Source: Sipunculus nudus
Lineage: Eukaryota; Annelida; Sipuncula; Golfingiida; Sipunculidae
Reading direction: 5' to 3'
Assembly (NCBI GenBank): GCA_026874595.1
Contig: CM049309.1
Span: 17,872,576 to 17,936,575, forward strand
Length of the DNA stretch: 64,000 nt
The position numbers were made by a program, and so were the translations under genes. Under the pieces are notes generated by a model. That model searched no databases, was not told where the DNA came from, and was given only the letters and a program-made list of their open reading frames with translations. Below, in pieces: positions 1 through 12,527 of the stretch (positions are counted from its first letter, which is position 1; every line of letters begins with the position of its first letter).

Positions 1-705
1 TGATATGACCTTGTGAGCAAAAGTCAAGAACACAACACCATGACCCTTGGAATATAGGAATATAATTTAATGTTGACAGCTGGGTGTGTGTCAAAGATAT
101 ATGCATTTCAGAGGTGCCAACACTCACCCGCTAAAACAATAAATCCCCAGTTGGGCAATTATTCATAAACATGTGTTCATATAAATTTATTAAACACTCT
201 CACTCTTGTCTGACTTAACCTTTGAAACATTTAGAACTTTGAAGCAGAGTTTTGTTTTTGGTAAATATCTGTTCAGTTTATTCAACTAAAGTGCATTTAA
301 ACATTTCCTTTCACCAAATCCTGGTCAAAGAATTTATCTTCAGCCAGTGGAAGGTCATGTACAATCTAGGTTTAATACACCAGGCATAATTTAGCATGAT
401 TGGAAATTTAAACATGTTATCTCATTTACAAATATATTTAAACCAAACAAATCAACATACAAAATGCACATATATTTGGAAGTAATTACCATTCTGTTAA
501 ATTAAATCAGTAATAATCATATTAATAGTCAAATTAGAGTTCCTGAAACATAAATAATATGTTGGGCAAATAAGGGAACATTATTAATGAGAACATTACA
601 ACTACTTTATATTTCTACAAAACATGAGTTTAGCAAATGAGTGGATAATAAATACAGTTATATTGTACTAGACATGTATTACATTAATTTAGATATCCAA
701 CGAAC
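1..705. other. ANKRD29 intron, no recognised element
   Basis: AT-rich sequence downstream of the last visible ANKRD29 exon. No exon-like frame with splice sites and no clear repeat was found on either strand. Confidence 0.6.
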
Positions 706-801
706 CTGAAGCACTCCTAACGATGGACTCTTCTTCAGTAGTTCTTGAACGACATCAAGGTGACCTTTGTGTGCAGCTTTAAATAATGGGGTGGCTCCAT
801 C
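706..801 (-). CDS. ANKRD29: ANKRD29 exon 7 (ankyrin repeat, last exon in window)
   Basis: 32 codons, DGATPLFKAAHKGHLDVV up to LGVLQ, then a GTTCGT donor. The open phase 0 donor shows that the gene continues to the left of the window. Confidence 0.88.
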
Positions 802-3800
802 CTATTAAAAAGATACAAACAAAATCAGTCCTTTAAACAAGGAAAGAGGCACCCCAAATGATGCGTAAGACACCCATCACATATCTTGTGACCTCTGACC
901 ACACTTAATATGCATGTATTTTGCTGAGAATGTATTACATGTGAGAAACTGTATTGAACGAGTTTCATGAAAATCCATCAGATGCTTGGTAAGTCATCAC
1001 AGCACAAAGTTTGGTGACCCTTGATTTTATTAAATATGCATGGACTTTGCTGGAAATCAGATATTATATTGATTAATATTTCTCTTGCGATTTTATTCAA
1101 ATCCATCATGTTCCTTGTAAGTTATTCTGGTGACACCACAAAGTAGCCTAGTGACCCCTCACCTTATTAAACATGCGCGTGTGGATTTTGCCCAGGCGTG
1201 ATAATCTATTGGTAGGTGGTTACAGTGAGTTTTATGAATATCCATCAAAACCCAGTAAGATATCGCCATGACCCTAAGAATTGATGGACAGACAGGTTGA
1301 CAGACAGAATGAGATGGAGTGTAGGCATACCATAATACGTTATCTCTATGAAGGGCATGTAAAACTAGATGTGTCGGAACGACACGAATGCCCCCGCCCG
1401 GGGCAAATTAGAAACATTTGTAAAATTTTGAAAAATTTTTTAAGTTCAGGAGGCGTCAAATGGTTAAAAGTAGGTCAACTGGGACAAAACGTAAACTCGA
1501 TCTGTAACTGGTCATTTTCTGCCCACACACCAAAAATCAGGCCAATATCTGCAGGTATTGCGAAGAAAAGTCTGTACAAGTGTATTTGTCATGAAAATTT
1601 ATATTTAACATGAAATTTTCTATGTTCAGGAGCCGTTAAACAATCAAAGTAGGTCAACTGGGACAAAACGCGACCTCGATCTGTAACTTGTCAATATCTG
1701 CCCACATTCCAAAAATCAGGCCAATATCTGCAGGCATTGTGAAAAAAAGTCTGTACATGTGTATTTGTCATGAAATTTCATATTTTTCATGAAATTTTCT
1801 ATGTTCAGGAGCCGTAAAACGGTCAAAAGTAGGTCAACCGGGACGAAACGCAAACTCGATCTGTAACTGGTCTATATCTGCCCACACACCAAAAATCAGG
1901 CCAATATCTGCAGGCATTGCGAAAAAAAGTCTGTACATGTGTACCTGTCATGAATATTTCTATTTTTCATGAAATTTTCTAAGTTAAGGAGGCGTAAAAC
2001 GTTCAAAAGTAGGTCAACCAGGATGAAACGCAAACTCAATCTGTAACTGGTCATTATCTGCCCACACACAAAAAATCAGTCCAATATCTGCAGGCATTGT
2101 GAAAAAAAGTCCGTACATGTGTATTTGTCATGAAAATTTCTATTTTTCATGAAATTTTCTAAGTTAAGGAGCCGTAAAACAGTCAAAAGTAGGTCAACTG
2201 GGACAAAACGCGAACTCGATCTGTAACTGGTCATTATCTGCCCACACACAAAAAATCAGGCCAATATCTGCAGGCATTGGGAAAAAAAGTCCGTACATGT
2301 GTATTTGTGATGAAATTTCTAATTTTCATGAAATTTTTTAAGTTTAGGAGCCGTAAAACAGTCAAAAGTAGGTAAACCGGGACGAAACACGAACTCCATC
2401 TGTAACTGGTCTATATCTGCCCACACACAAAAAATCAGGCCAATATCTGCAGGCATTGCGAAAAAAAGTCCGTACAACTGTTTGATTTCGGAATGACGGA
2501 AGGACGGAATGACGGACATGGGTAAAACTATATGCCCCGGCCACTTTGTGGCGGGGGCATAAAAATTATTAGCTTGGAATTTGTGACCCTGGACTTGGAC
2601 CAATTAGGACCTGTTTGTAGCCTTTTGTAACAATTTTAACAATGTTACTGGATAAACAATTCGTTTCCTCCCCTTAAGAATTGAAAGTGGGTCTGAGTGT
2701 TTCCAATTCTACTACATAAGCAATTATCTTACAGACAAAACTGTTTTTTATTTGTCTAACATGGATGGAATTTAATTACTGTGAATAGTGTCTAGGAAAT
2801 GAGATGAAATCTGGTAGGTATTGTGGAAGCCAAGTGAAGAATTCTCATGAGCAAAGAAATTTAATTTTCTTTTTTCAAACACAAATCTGGCAGCCTTGTT
2901 TACTAAATACAACAGTATGAAAACTGTAGTTACAGCATTTATGACATATAACTAGCCAGTATAACACACAAAAATTGAAAGCTTATGTAAATGACATGCA
3001 GCAATGTTATATTAAGTGTGTATATATACTGACTTATAGTTATATTCAACAATCCTTTCTTTGAACACTAACGTTTCTGCAATGTACATTTAACGGCTCC
3101 TAAGATAAGCATTCATCGTTGTTCTTTAAACCAGCCATAAAAAATAAATCCCCACTTAAGCAAGCTGGTCATACCTCTCTGGCTGCGTCTACATCTGCTC
3201 CGATATCCAGCAGTTCTTTGACTATGGCAGCATGACCCATCTGACTAGCGATCCACAATGGACTGGCACCATCCTACAAATGACACAAAACACTGAAGGT
3301 AGTACTGCATTAACCAGAGATTAAACCAATGGTACCTAAGAGGACTCATGGTGTATTGACAACATCATGAAAACACTACATAAACTGCAAATGAACACTT
3401 TTACAGTGAAACCTGTGTAATAACACCACCCTTGGGACTGGCCAAAAATGGTCTTAATTCAAGATGGTTTTATTAGTCAGGTCAATTATAACCAGTGTGA
3501 AGATTTTCTGTTCACTCAATGGTGGTCTTATTAGACAAGTGGTCTTACAGGCTGGTTCCACTCTATTTTAAGTCAAATTCTTATTTAATATATGAGAAGA
3601 ATTTATACAGCGTGATGCTCTGTTTATTTATCCTCACTGCTAATTTTTGCAAAATAAATATTGTATAATTGAATTTCTGCTTTATTGCCAATATTATTTA
3701 TCACCAGTCTAGGCAGTTAACCTAATGTATATAACTGTTCATGATGAGGCTGTTACTATTAACCTGTGCAAGGATACGTTGCGATACAAAAGTAAACACT

Positions 3801-6800
3801 GTATCATTATTGTCAGCTGTCCCTGTAACAATACGGTTATGATCCAACCTAAACTGATGTCCTGATAAAATAATTCTCTCACTGCCATGCAAAACACCAA
3901 AGAGGAAAGGTTATAGGCAAGTTCTAAATGAGTTGAATGGTATCTGGTTGGCTAACTGTTTGGAAATAAATTTACTTATGGTCTGGATATATTTTTTAGG
4001 TTAAGTGTATTTACATTTCTATATACAAGGAAAATTTCATTTGGAATCTGAGTTATAATAATTTAATTAATCATGTATGTATCGTATCATGAATTGTTTC
4101 TTACGCAAAGTATCGTGATGTGTATTGTTTAATAAGATAATGTATTGTTACAACTCCTAGTTCATGACCTTGACTGACCTTGCGCTTCTCATCCACACGA
4201 GCACCCTTACTTAGGAGGAACTTCAGCATTTTCTGGTGTCCGTTCTGGGCGCTAATGAAGAGCGGAGTTGCACCATCCACCATCTTTATATGAATGTCAG
4301 CTCCCTGTTTGAGAAGTTCTTCAGCCACTTCCAGGTGGTTACACTGGCAAGCAACAAACAGTGGGGTGCCTCCATCCTAAAATACATAATCACCCTTTGA
4401 ACCTCCCATGACTATATAGAGTAATGGCAATCAGGTATAATGTTATCAATTATCAACACAAAATCAAAATAAAATTAAAATATCAATATTTTCATTTTGA
4501 ATGACAGACAACATTTTTAGCCATTAAAAAGTAATAATGGATGAAGTACATCATAATCTTGTTGAAGCCAATATGAGAGCACTATTATTCAACTGAACTA
4601 AATTTCCCTTGAATTATCCTAAGCCTGTGTAATCGTTTTTGCCATGATTTGTGATACCAATTAGGGATTATCTAAAGATATTTTAGGTCTGTGGTACCAA
4701 TACATGAAGAGTAAAGGAATTTTTTTTAAACTGCTTCTTGTCAGTGATCGGTAATTGTATTTATCCTTGTCAGAGCCATCAATAATTTATTAATCATTGT
4801 AAAGGCTGTCAACAATTGTATTAATCCTTGTCAGAGCCATCAACAATTGTGTGTTAATCCTTGTCAGAGCCATCAACAAATGTATTAATCCTTGTCAGAG
4901 CCATCAACAAATGTATTAATCCTTGTCAGAGCCATCAACAAATGTATTAATCCTTGTCAGAGCCATCAACAATTGTATTAATCCTTGTCAGAGCCATCAA
5001 TTATTTATTAATCCTTGTCAGGGCTGTCAACAATTGTGTTAATCCTAGTCACAGCCAACAATGGTCATACATTCCTGTCAGAGCTATCAACAAGGGACCC
5101 ATTGGTCACTGTGCTGAGGTAAAGTTGATCTTAAAGGTAAAAATCTATAATAATATAAAATTGAGATAAAGTCTGAGAAAAAGAGGTAAGCAGTTTGTGA
5201 ATAAAAGATCTATACTATTACCATGATCACTGGTTGGCTTTTTGATCAGCTGTTGTCAGTTCAGCAGTTTACATATTTTTCTATAAAGATCCTATTTTTT
5301 TTTTTTTTTTTCCATTTTAAGAAATGTATACAGTTGCCATAATGTTCCCACTCCATACATGGAAGGATTTGATGGGGGCATGATGGGAGTTACAACACCT
5401 CTGTCAATATCTTTCCTTTTTGCAGTTGTAATAAAACTATTGTGTCCTGTGCTCCAGTGCAAAGGACTAAATTGTTGGGGGGGGGGGGGAGGAATGAAGG
5501 GAATTACAACACCTTTGCATATACATACAGAATATGAAATTTAATTAAACTGTGCTCATAAGAAAATTTTTTTGTTATATTTATAAATATCTAAAAATAG
5601 GCAGAGTGATGGAAAAACAAAGCAAATCACTTTAATTCCCATTCTGCTTAGGCAGGAAAATAATGAACAAATGTTTGCATTAGATCAGCAGTGGTGCCCA
5701 CCAGTGTTGCATCACTAATACGGTTACCCAGGCAGGCCTGTAGAGACAAGAAGTGGGCAGCCTGGAGCAGATTAAATCCTTATGTGTACCTGGTGTGAAA
5801 ATTAAATCAAATGTACTACAGGAAAAAAAAACTTGCCATGGTTAAAGTCAGGCAAAATTTAAGATACTGGTTTTATATACAGGCTAATAACTGAAAACTT
5901 GTTTTTTAACAAAATTCATATCTAATTTTGGGTATACAATTGAATCATGATTAAATAAAGTTATATCCCTGAAAAAAGTCTCTAGCTTCAACAACTATCA
6001 TGTTAAGTGAGTAAATATCTTTCCTGCCCTTTACTTTTTACAAATAACATAATACTGACATTATTTCTTGCATGTACATAGATACTATATAGGCGAGTAT
6101 TTATGGTATTTATGAAGAAAATCAGATGAGTTGTTTTGATATTAGGCAGTCCTAAAGTGTGATAATAGGTTTTTAATGGAAAATTGAGGTTTTGCCTTAA
6201 ATTCTCAAAGGAACTCAGTCGCAGTGACCCACCTTTCATTTTGGTAAGAGATCTTGGGAACATCTAACAGTACGCCAAATTTTTGGATATGTACTACTAA
6301 CTGCTTCAAAACATGCCTATCTAAAAGCCGGGCAGATGGACAAAAAAAAATCATTTTCGACAGCTAGCATAAACTGATATACTGATAGGTGGTGCCAACC
6401 CTAAATATAACTGACAAGGACTGTGTGTTAAAGTTACAGCTCTGAGCTGAGCGGTGTACTGTTTTATGGAATTTCAAGGAACAAGAGCCAACATACACTG
6501 AGTGAATCAAGGTGTCTTTATTACAGACAGGTGATGATATGGTGAATACTCACATAACTTGGCAGGTCCACAGGTGCTTTGTGGGCCAGTAAAGCCTTCA
6601 CTATTTCCAGGTAACCTCCTTGAGAAGCAAAGAACAATGCACAGGTTCCTGTCTGTAAATCAAACAATCAAACTAATAAACATTTTGATTTGGCAAGTGA
6701 AGTGGAGTAGCAAAGTGATAAAGAATGCTTTGGAAAATTTCATTGACTTTTCAAGTTTTCTTGTTTTACAGTTTCAAGTTTTTTTAAGTACTCTAACTTG

Positions 6801-9800
6801 ATAATTTCAACCGTTTCAAAGGAACCTTAAGAATATTAAAAATATAATCTCTGTGTATCAGAGATAATTATGTGAGCAAGGGGCCATGGAATCCTCTAGT
6901 GAATAGAATGCCTCAGTAGTTCTTAAATATATCTGTATTTAGATTGAGAGACTAGTTAACTTACCAGTCTCCTAGCTGCTGGGTCTGCTCCTTGCTTCAG
7001 CAGTTCCTTGACACATTCTACATGGTTGTTGGCAGCAGCAAGGATTAGAGGGGTGGTGCCTTCCTGCAACCAGAAAAACAAGGATACTGTGAATACTATA
7101 GCTGTAGTTAGAGCCTACATGGACACCTCCACCAGGATCCTACTGAAACTTTCCTATGTTCCTGATTACACAGTTGACCATTGAGGAATAATAATAATGA
7201 TTATAATAATAATCTCTAATAATAACAATGATTTATTCTTATGAATTACACATATCCAGATTACATTAATCTGCTCAAGGCACTGCAATGTTGGACAAAT
7301 TTGCAGATCACATTTGGAGTTACAACTCTGAACAAGGGACCTATGGGTCACTGTGCTCAGCTGACGTTAACCTTGAAGGTAAAAATCTAAAATAATATCT
7401 AATGGAGATAAAGTGTAAGAGGAAGAGGTAATAAAGGCCATGGTTGGTTTATATGATTGGTTTGTATTGATGAGCAAGAAATTGTTGCAAAAAATATTTT
7501 GTGACCTGACCATGTGTTTCCTAATGTTGAAACTAAAGCATGTGAGCAGTTTGTGAACAAATGATCTGTACTATAACCATGATCATTAATTGTTTTTTTG
7601 ATTAACTGTTGACATTTCAGTAGTTTACACATTTGTTCAATTGAATCTATTTTTTTGTATAATATATATTATTAAATATATATGTATTTTTTTATGAAAT
7701 GTATACAGTTGAAATATAGCTAATTAACAACATAAAACAGGGCAAACAAAGCCTGATCTCAAATTCTGCTGAGGCAGGAAAATAATGAACACATGTTTGT
7801 ATTAAATCCTGATTTTTTTATCACATCAATTATTTTCTAATTTAAGTTTATATTTCTATACATTTCCAATTCAACATATATATCTGAATATAAAAGTTGA
7901 TTCATAATTCTCAATTGTATCATCATAAATCTCAATCTTGTCAGATAACACCACATCATGCATACAAATGTTTATCTATTTTTTACCACAAAAATATATC
8001 TTTTAAATCTGCAAAACAGTATCTAAAAATAATACTTGATTTAGATTTCACAATTTTTAATTGTGTTTTTATTTATCCATAATGTGCTTCATATTTTATA
8101 ATAATTTAAGCATACTGATGGGTTCATTTATATTTGTTCAAATCATTTAAAAGAAAATTGATTTCTTTAAAAATGCTACATTACACAACATTGCATCTTC
8201 TGGATTACACCTTGAATTATTTTTTCAAGGAAAGTTTTTGCATATCGGAGTGGAAACAGCATTACAATTAAGGAGATACAGTGAAAACAATAACAATTAC
8301 TGCATAACACTTGGTGGGTTGGGTTTGGGGGGGGGGGGTTGATTGGGGTGGTGATATGAGAATAACTGTACACCTGTCACAGCAGGGGATCTCCCCCAGT
8401 GACTGTAACAAATCAGAAACCCTGGCATAGCTGACTTCCAGTGACCTGGAGTGGGACCCTGCATCTGTAATCAAAGCAAGTGACTACAGAAAAAAAAATC
8501 AATAACAAGCTTAATTTTCAAGCTTTTATTTTCAAATTTCAGATTTAGACAAACTAAATATTTATGTTTACATGCTGTGAAATTTAAATCAATGGTGCTT
8601 ACAGGAAAAAAACGTGCCATGGTCAAAGTTGGGCAAAATTTAAGGTACTGATTTTTTTTTTTATCCTAATAACTTAAAAAAATTACAAAATTCAGATCTA
8701 ATTTTGGGTAAACAAATGAATCTTAATTAAAGATAGTTATATTCTTGAGAAAATAGACTCTAGTTTCAAAATTTTTCATGTTAAGTGAGTTATTATTTTT
8801 CCTGATTTTTTACAAAGTCCATTATGTTTGAGCCCATAACTTAAAGAATTTATACTTTTCAGTCTTAATTTCTGGCATGTACATAGGAACTATATAGAGG
8901 AATATTTATGGTAAATATGAGGAAAAACAGATGAGTAGTTTTGATATTAGGCAGTCCTGAAGTTTGAAAATAGGATTTTAATTAAAAATTGAGGTTTTTC
9001 CTTAATTTCTCAAAGGAACGAAGTCGCAAAGACCCAGTTTTCGGCTTGGTAGGAGATCTTGGGGATATCTAACATTATGCTGAATTTTGGATTCCTAGGT
9101 CTTACGGTTTCAAAACGTGCCACATCTACGGACGGACGGACGGACGGACGGACAGACGACGGACAATGGACCACGACTATAGCTCAGATGACTTATAGTC
9201 AGCTGAGCTAAAAAACAACTGTATCTGTCATAAAAGTGCTAAAATTATCCATACCTTATCTTTGCTGTCCACATGTACTTTACCAGTCTCTAAAACTTTC
9301 TTTAATTTCTCTAGGTCTCCTTGGAGGGCTGCAAAATGCAGCTGTTGGTCTGATGGAGTTTCCTTCTGAAAATTAAAACAACATGATCACAGATTTTGAT
9401 GAAAAAATTATCTATAAAAAAGACTAGTTATAGTTCTTAACATTAAGAAATCCAATATTAAAATACATTTACCTGCCAAATTCAGTATCAAAAGACCTTT
9501 CATCACACTTAATTCTAAGACCTGAACCCAATAATACTTGGATCATTTTAAGGACCAGTAAGGTATATAGTTTTCATGATGGAATATTCATCCCAAAACA
9601 AGAAAAACACTCCCTCTGCAAAGTTTATCATTTTACCCCTGATGTATAACAGAAGAGGGTCATGAATTCAGGCATTATACACAAATGTGGAATAATAATG
9701 AGAACAACCTGTAGATGGTAATGACTGGGCCTGATCTCAAGATAAGGAAACTTACAGGAGAACAAGCGAGGCATGGAAGCTGAGACAGCAACTACAGTGA

Positions 9801-11643
9801 ATTTGTCAATTTATATTGTTATGTTAGCATTTTGCTACTGTTAATACTGACCCGATCCGAGATTCGAACCCATGTCAATGGCTCACATGCCAGGCGTTCC
9901 AACCACTTCACTAGAAAAGCAAGCTTTGGTTTGATTTTATATCCAGCCCATAACACAACCCCCCCCCCAACTAGCTCACATATACGATACACAAGGCCCC
10001 ATATGTTTTTTCAACCTGGTAGCTTCCTGTGGGTCTTTGTGACCATACGGTGACAGTGTGATTTTTCATCCCATGTTGTTTGTTCTCACATAATTTACAG
10101 CGACTGTACAGTAAACTCCAAAACTTGGTTGGTAAGAGGGCCATCCGGGACCCATGAAGTGACAGTGTGGGTTCTATGCATGAAGCAAGTACACCGCATG
10201 GTGCCTTGCCAGTGACCGGCAGGTGCCCAGCCAGCAATCTCTGGCACAGTGCCACCACCATAAGGGTATTTCCTGCTGCTTATATAGCTGATTTTTAAAC
10301 AACAGTCATTTGTTCAACATGAAGCCAAAGAATAAGAAAGGGAAAGGAAAGAAAAATAATGTGCATGTAGAGGTTGAGACATCAAGCTGTGAAGATGTGG
10401 ATGAGACAGTGTGCATGTGTTACATCATCACTGCTAACTGCCTGGCCCAACCAGCTGAAATTTGAAATGTAATACATGCAATGGGGGGGGGGGGGGGGCT
10501 GAAACAGTCCTGTGTGTAACAATCCTGTGTGTGGTCAGTGGTCCTTGTAGCTAGTGGTCTAGTTACAAGGACACTCACAGAAGTGATGATTTAACGCATG
10601 CATACTGCTGGCTGAATTAAATCACACTGGCTCACCAGGACAGGCACCCAACATACAGGATCAGATGTACTCAAAACAAGTGCTTTGTTCCGTCCGCTAG
10701 ATAAATGAAGGCAGTGGCCTGTGGCTCTGTGTATACCACAGAGCCACAATACACAGAGCCACAACTGGGTCTACGCTGAACCTTAACACAGAAGGCAGTC
10801 TAGGCCTAATTTAACTGTTCATGAACAACAATTAAAACTGTAATCAAATCAAATTAAACAAGCATCACTATGAGTGACCACAAAGAAAGAAACGTACATG
10901 GGCTTACCCACATTTCTTGATGAAATTTTTACATATAAGCTTATGCAATTTGTAAATATAATTAAATTTGTACATTTACAATTTTTTTTAGTTCAAAACT
11001 TCAAATGAAATCAACATAATACGGGACATATAATCTTTTTTAGGGGGGGGGGACAATCTAAAAGCCTCCCCCACGCCATACACACACACACACCAACACA
11101 AAATGACAAATATGTCTTCTGTAGCCAGCATACAGCAGTAATGCAAGTAATGTTTGGCCAGGTGGGAGTATGCTATAACCATTAACCTTCTGAACTGCTC
11201 TAAAATGCAGTCTGTATCCTGTTAAAATCACCGCCAATGTGTCTGCTGTTGTATATAGGTAGGTTTATCTTACACCAGTATGTACACGACAGCCACAAGC
11301 CATCGTTAATCAACTCTATTTTGTTTGTGGTACTTGTTACAATATTTTACGTCTGCGGGGGCTACCTTGCAAGAAATAGCACTAAATCTCTGAAAAACAC
11401 TCAAGAAAGATGCCAAGCTCGGTCAGGGGTTGGGAATTTCACTGCAACCACTCGGGCTGTCTGCTGGCAGAAGCAGAAATAGACACACAGCACTGCAAAC
11501 AGCCTCTCCGCCAGTCACTGGCCCCTTAATGTGCCGATCTTCTAGAAAATCGGCTCTTAAATCCACGTTTCGATTCAGATATAACGCATTATTACAGGCG
11601 TTTTGTATAAAATATAATATTAAGCTTTTACCTTTGATGACAT
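706..11643 (-). CDS. ANKRD29: Ankyrin repeat domain protein, ANKRD29 ortholog (3' end off window)
   Basis: Seven coding exons on the minus strand: 11632-11643, 9255-9365, 6965-7063, 6554-6652, 4179-4376, 3175-3273 and 706-801. All have GT-AG borders and all six introns are phase 0, giving 238 residues. After a four-residue start (MSSK), the protein is a stack of 33-residue ankyrin repeats with the usual DGxTPL start and GAD turn. From memory of the family, the order matches vertebrate ANKRD29: PLWIASQMGH in repeat 6, and KGH followed by SPSLGVL in repeat 7. Vertebrate ANKRD29 is about 300 residues, so roughly 60 residues (last repeat and tail) should lie left of position 1. I found no further exon in 1-705. 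Ankyrin stacks bind other proteins; the biological role of ANKRD29 is poorly known. The introns carry several mobile elements and a 31-bp minisatellite. Identity is quite secure; a different all-ankyrin paralog is the alternative. Confidence 0.88.
849..1360 (+). mobile_element. Family B hairpin-ended element, copy 1
   Basis: About 0.5 kb with three degenerate blocks built on TGACCTCTGACC, a cooler ATGCAT-type stretch, and GAGTTTTATGAAAATCCATC. It ends with a short GACAGACAG tract and an ATACCATAATACG terminus. Five more copies are in this window. No coding capacity; it directly abuts a family D element on its right. Confidence 0.6.
1361..2564 (+). mobile_element. Family D element with about six 180-bp tandem core repeats
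   Basis: The left end has CTAGATG, then a GTGTCGGAACGACAC hairpin and ATGCCCCCGCC. The core is about six repeats of 179-180 bp (the CTGTAACTGGTC motif recurs near 1502, 1681, 1861, 2041, 2221 and 2400). A GACGGA-rich tract follows. The right end is a hairpin with arms TATGCCCC and GGGGGCATA, so the CCCC block at the left end is inverted at the right end. This resembles bivalve pearl-like / Helentron-associated non-autonomous elements. Lies in ANKRD29 intron 6, opposite the gene's strand or neutral; open frames in it are chance. Confidence 0.7.
3175..3273 (-). CDS. ANKRD29: ANKRD29 exon 6 (ankyrin repeat)
   Basis: 33 codons, one repeat, beginning DGASPLWIASQMGHAAIVKE. This stretch is nearly the same as the matching repeat of vertebrate ANKRD29 as I recall it. 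Acceptor ATTTGTAG, donor GTATGA. Confidence 0.92.
3404..3563 (+). mobile_element. pogo-like MITE (CAGTG terminal repeats, TA flanks)
   Basis: 160 bp starting CAGTGAAACCTGTG and ending in the inverse GGTTCCACTC, flanked by TA. Internally it is itself inverted (GGTCTTATTA near both ends). The layout matches pogo/Tigger-type non-autonomous elements. Confidence 0.55.
4179..4376 (-). CDS. ANKRD29: ANKRD29 exon 5 (two ankyrin repeats)
   Basis: 66 codons, two repeats in one exon (DGGTPLFVACQCNH and DGATPLFISAQNGH). It is the only double-repeat exon here, so an intron was lost or never present between these repeats. Donor GTCAGT. Confidence 0.9.
4738..5090 (+). repeat. 31-bp minisatellite
   Basis: About 11 copies of a 31-bp unit around AATCCTTGTCAGAGCCATCA, most uniform between 4830 and 4990, degrading at both ends. 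It lies in ANKRD29 intron 4 and ends where a family A element begins. Confidence 0.85.
5089..6300 (-). mobile_element. Family A element, copy 1 (degenerate inner end)
   Basis: Begins with ACAAGGGACCCATTGGTC, the same end as the copy at 7332. It carries the family body (CCATGGTTAAAGTCAGGCAAAATTTAAG) down to GGAGATCTTGGGAACATC. The expected hairpin with ACGG tract is missing or decayed near 6300-6400. Confidence 0.55.
6554..6652 (-). CDS. ANKRD29: ANKRD29 exon 4 (ankyrin repeat)
   Basis: 33 codons, one repeat, beginning TGTCALFFASQGGYLEIV. Acceptor ATTTACAG, donor GTGAGT, phase 0. Confidence 0.9.
6965..7063 (-). CDS. ANKRD29: ANKRD29 exon 3 (ankyrin repeat)
   Basis: 33 codons, exactly one repeat, beginning EGTTPLILAAANNH and including KELLKQGAD. 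Acceptor GGTTGCAG, donor GTAAG, phase 0. Confidence 0.9.
7332..9213 (-). mobile_element. Family A element, copy 2
   Basis: One end is ACAAGGGACCTATGGGTC followed by GCTCAGCTGA. The other is (ACGG)n at about 9128-9150, then a 14-bp-arm hairpin TAGCTCAG...CTGAGCTA. Both ends carry TCAGCTGA inward, as a short asymmetric terminal inverted repeat. No transposase or Rep/helicase frame is present. It lies in the ANKRD29 intron between exons 2 and 3. Confidence 0.65.
9255..9365 (-). CDS. ANKRD29: ANKRD29 exon 2 (first ankyrin repeat)
   Basis: 37 codons, phase 0 at both ends. Encodes the capping repeat (LHFAALQGDLEKLKKVLETG, then VDSKDK). Acceptor TTTTCAG, donor GTATGG. Confidence 0.88.
9838..9920 (-). 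mobile_element. tRNA-derived SINE fragment
   Basis: On the minus strand, a B-box GGTTCGAATC (9861-9870) is preceded by an A-box-like TAGTGAAGTGGTTGGA. The acceptor stem does not pair as in a true tRNA, so it is a tRNA-like SINE head. Confidence 0.55.
10319..10465 (+). CDS. Doubtful 48-codon lysine-rich frame
   Basis: An ATG opens a frame starting MKPKNKKGKGKKNNVHVEVE, followed by an acidic, cysteine-containing part and a TGA stop. A TATATAG lies about 40 bp upstream. The composition (basic start, then acidic) looks more like a first coding exon than random AT-rich DNA. However, no convincing donor or downstream exon was found. It lies on the strand opposite ANKRD29 intron 1. I do not recognise the protein. 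Confidence 0.2.
   Translation: MKPKNKKGKGKKNNVHVEVETSSCEDVDETVCMCYIITANCLAQPAEI
10721..10747. repeat. Perfect 11-bp hairpin
   Basis: GTGGCTCTGTG and its exact complement separated by TATAC. A further partial copy (CAGAGCCAC) follows. Function unknown. Confidence 0.6.
11632..11643 (-). CDS. ANKRD29: ANKRD29 exon 1 (start codon, MSSK)
   Basis: Twelve coding bases, ATG then three codons, ending AAAG before a GTAAAAG donor. The phase fits exon 2. The start is inferred because the frame joins cleanly to the ankyrin exon and no other upstream exon is evident. Confidence 0.7.
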
Positions 11644-12527
11644 GATGGTGGTTGCTGCGGCAGGGACAGTGAAGTAATACAAAACCTTGGTCAGTCCGGG
11701 TCACAGCAACAATATGAACGGATGTGGCATACCGGGGCTTCCTGGTTCTAGAAGCCGCCTGCAGATGGCAGCAGTGGGTGTTTTGTTATAAAACCTACCG
11801 CTAGGTGCAATGTACCCATGACTGAAAAAAGTGCATTTTTTATTTATTCTATGAAACAATTTAGCAAATAATGAACTTCGTTGAAATAAATTTTAATCAC
11901 CTGAAAGTTCCAGCAACCTATCCAATGATGCCTTTCTAAAATGAAAATGGACTAAGCTCTTTGTCAAATAAAAGGTGTGATCTGTATTGAGCAGGTATGT
12001 ACTGTCCTCTAGCTACTGCAGATAGTGATGAGTATTGTAACTCTAGGCAAACAAACTGAGTAGAAAGTGATTGTTTTATGCTTAAGTTTTTATTCTATGT
12101 TTCCGTATAGCAGCATATATATGGTTATAATATGTTTAAACTGCAATATTGTTGTTAGCTTAATATCTGAATTATTGAATTTATAAATACTTTAAATATT
12201 TTAAGGAGACACAATGGCAAAATTTACAAGTATAGTGTGTCCCAGTTACTGACATTGCAGGGATATGGCAGTAAATAATTGTATTTTGGTAAGTGGTAAC
12301 TCTTTAAATATAAAAAAAAATGTATTGTACTTCTATGACATTAGTCCTTACCTGTGAAAAAACTGGAATGTCCTACCATCAACTTAACATGATTACGCTA
12401 TCTACTCAGATGATCATTCATTATTAATATATAAAAATAAATCGTATTTTTTTAGTTTGCAACCTTTTTGGTTGTCCCTTGTTTATTTACTGGTTGAATG
12501 CGTGCTGACTTTTTTGTAAAAAAAAAG

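Noticed and set aside
1281-1613. 110-codon open frame
   Set aside because: It runs across the B/D element junction and into the 180-bp repeats; no family similarity and no conserved start.
2319-2603. 94-codon minus-strand frame ending in the D element
   Set aside because: Covers repeat and terminal hairpin sequence; similar frames arise by chance in each core unit.
4738-5090. CRISPR array
   Set aside because: 31-bp units are directly tandem with no unique spacers, and the host is an animal.
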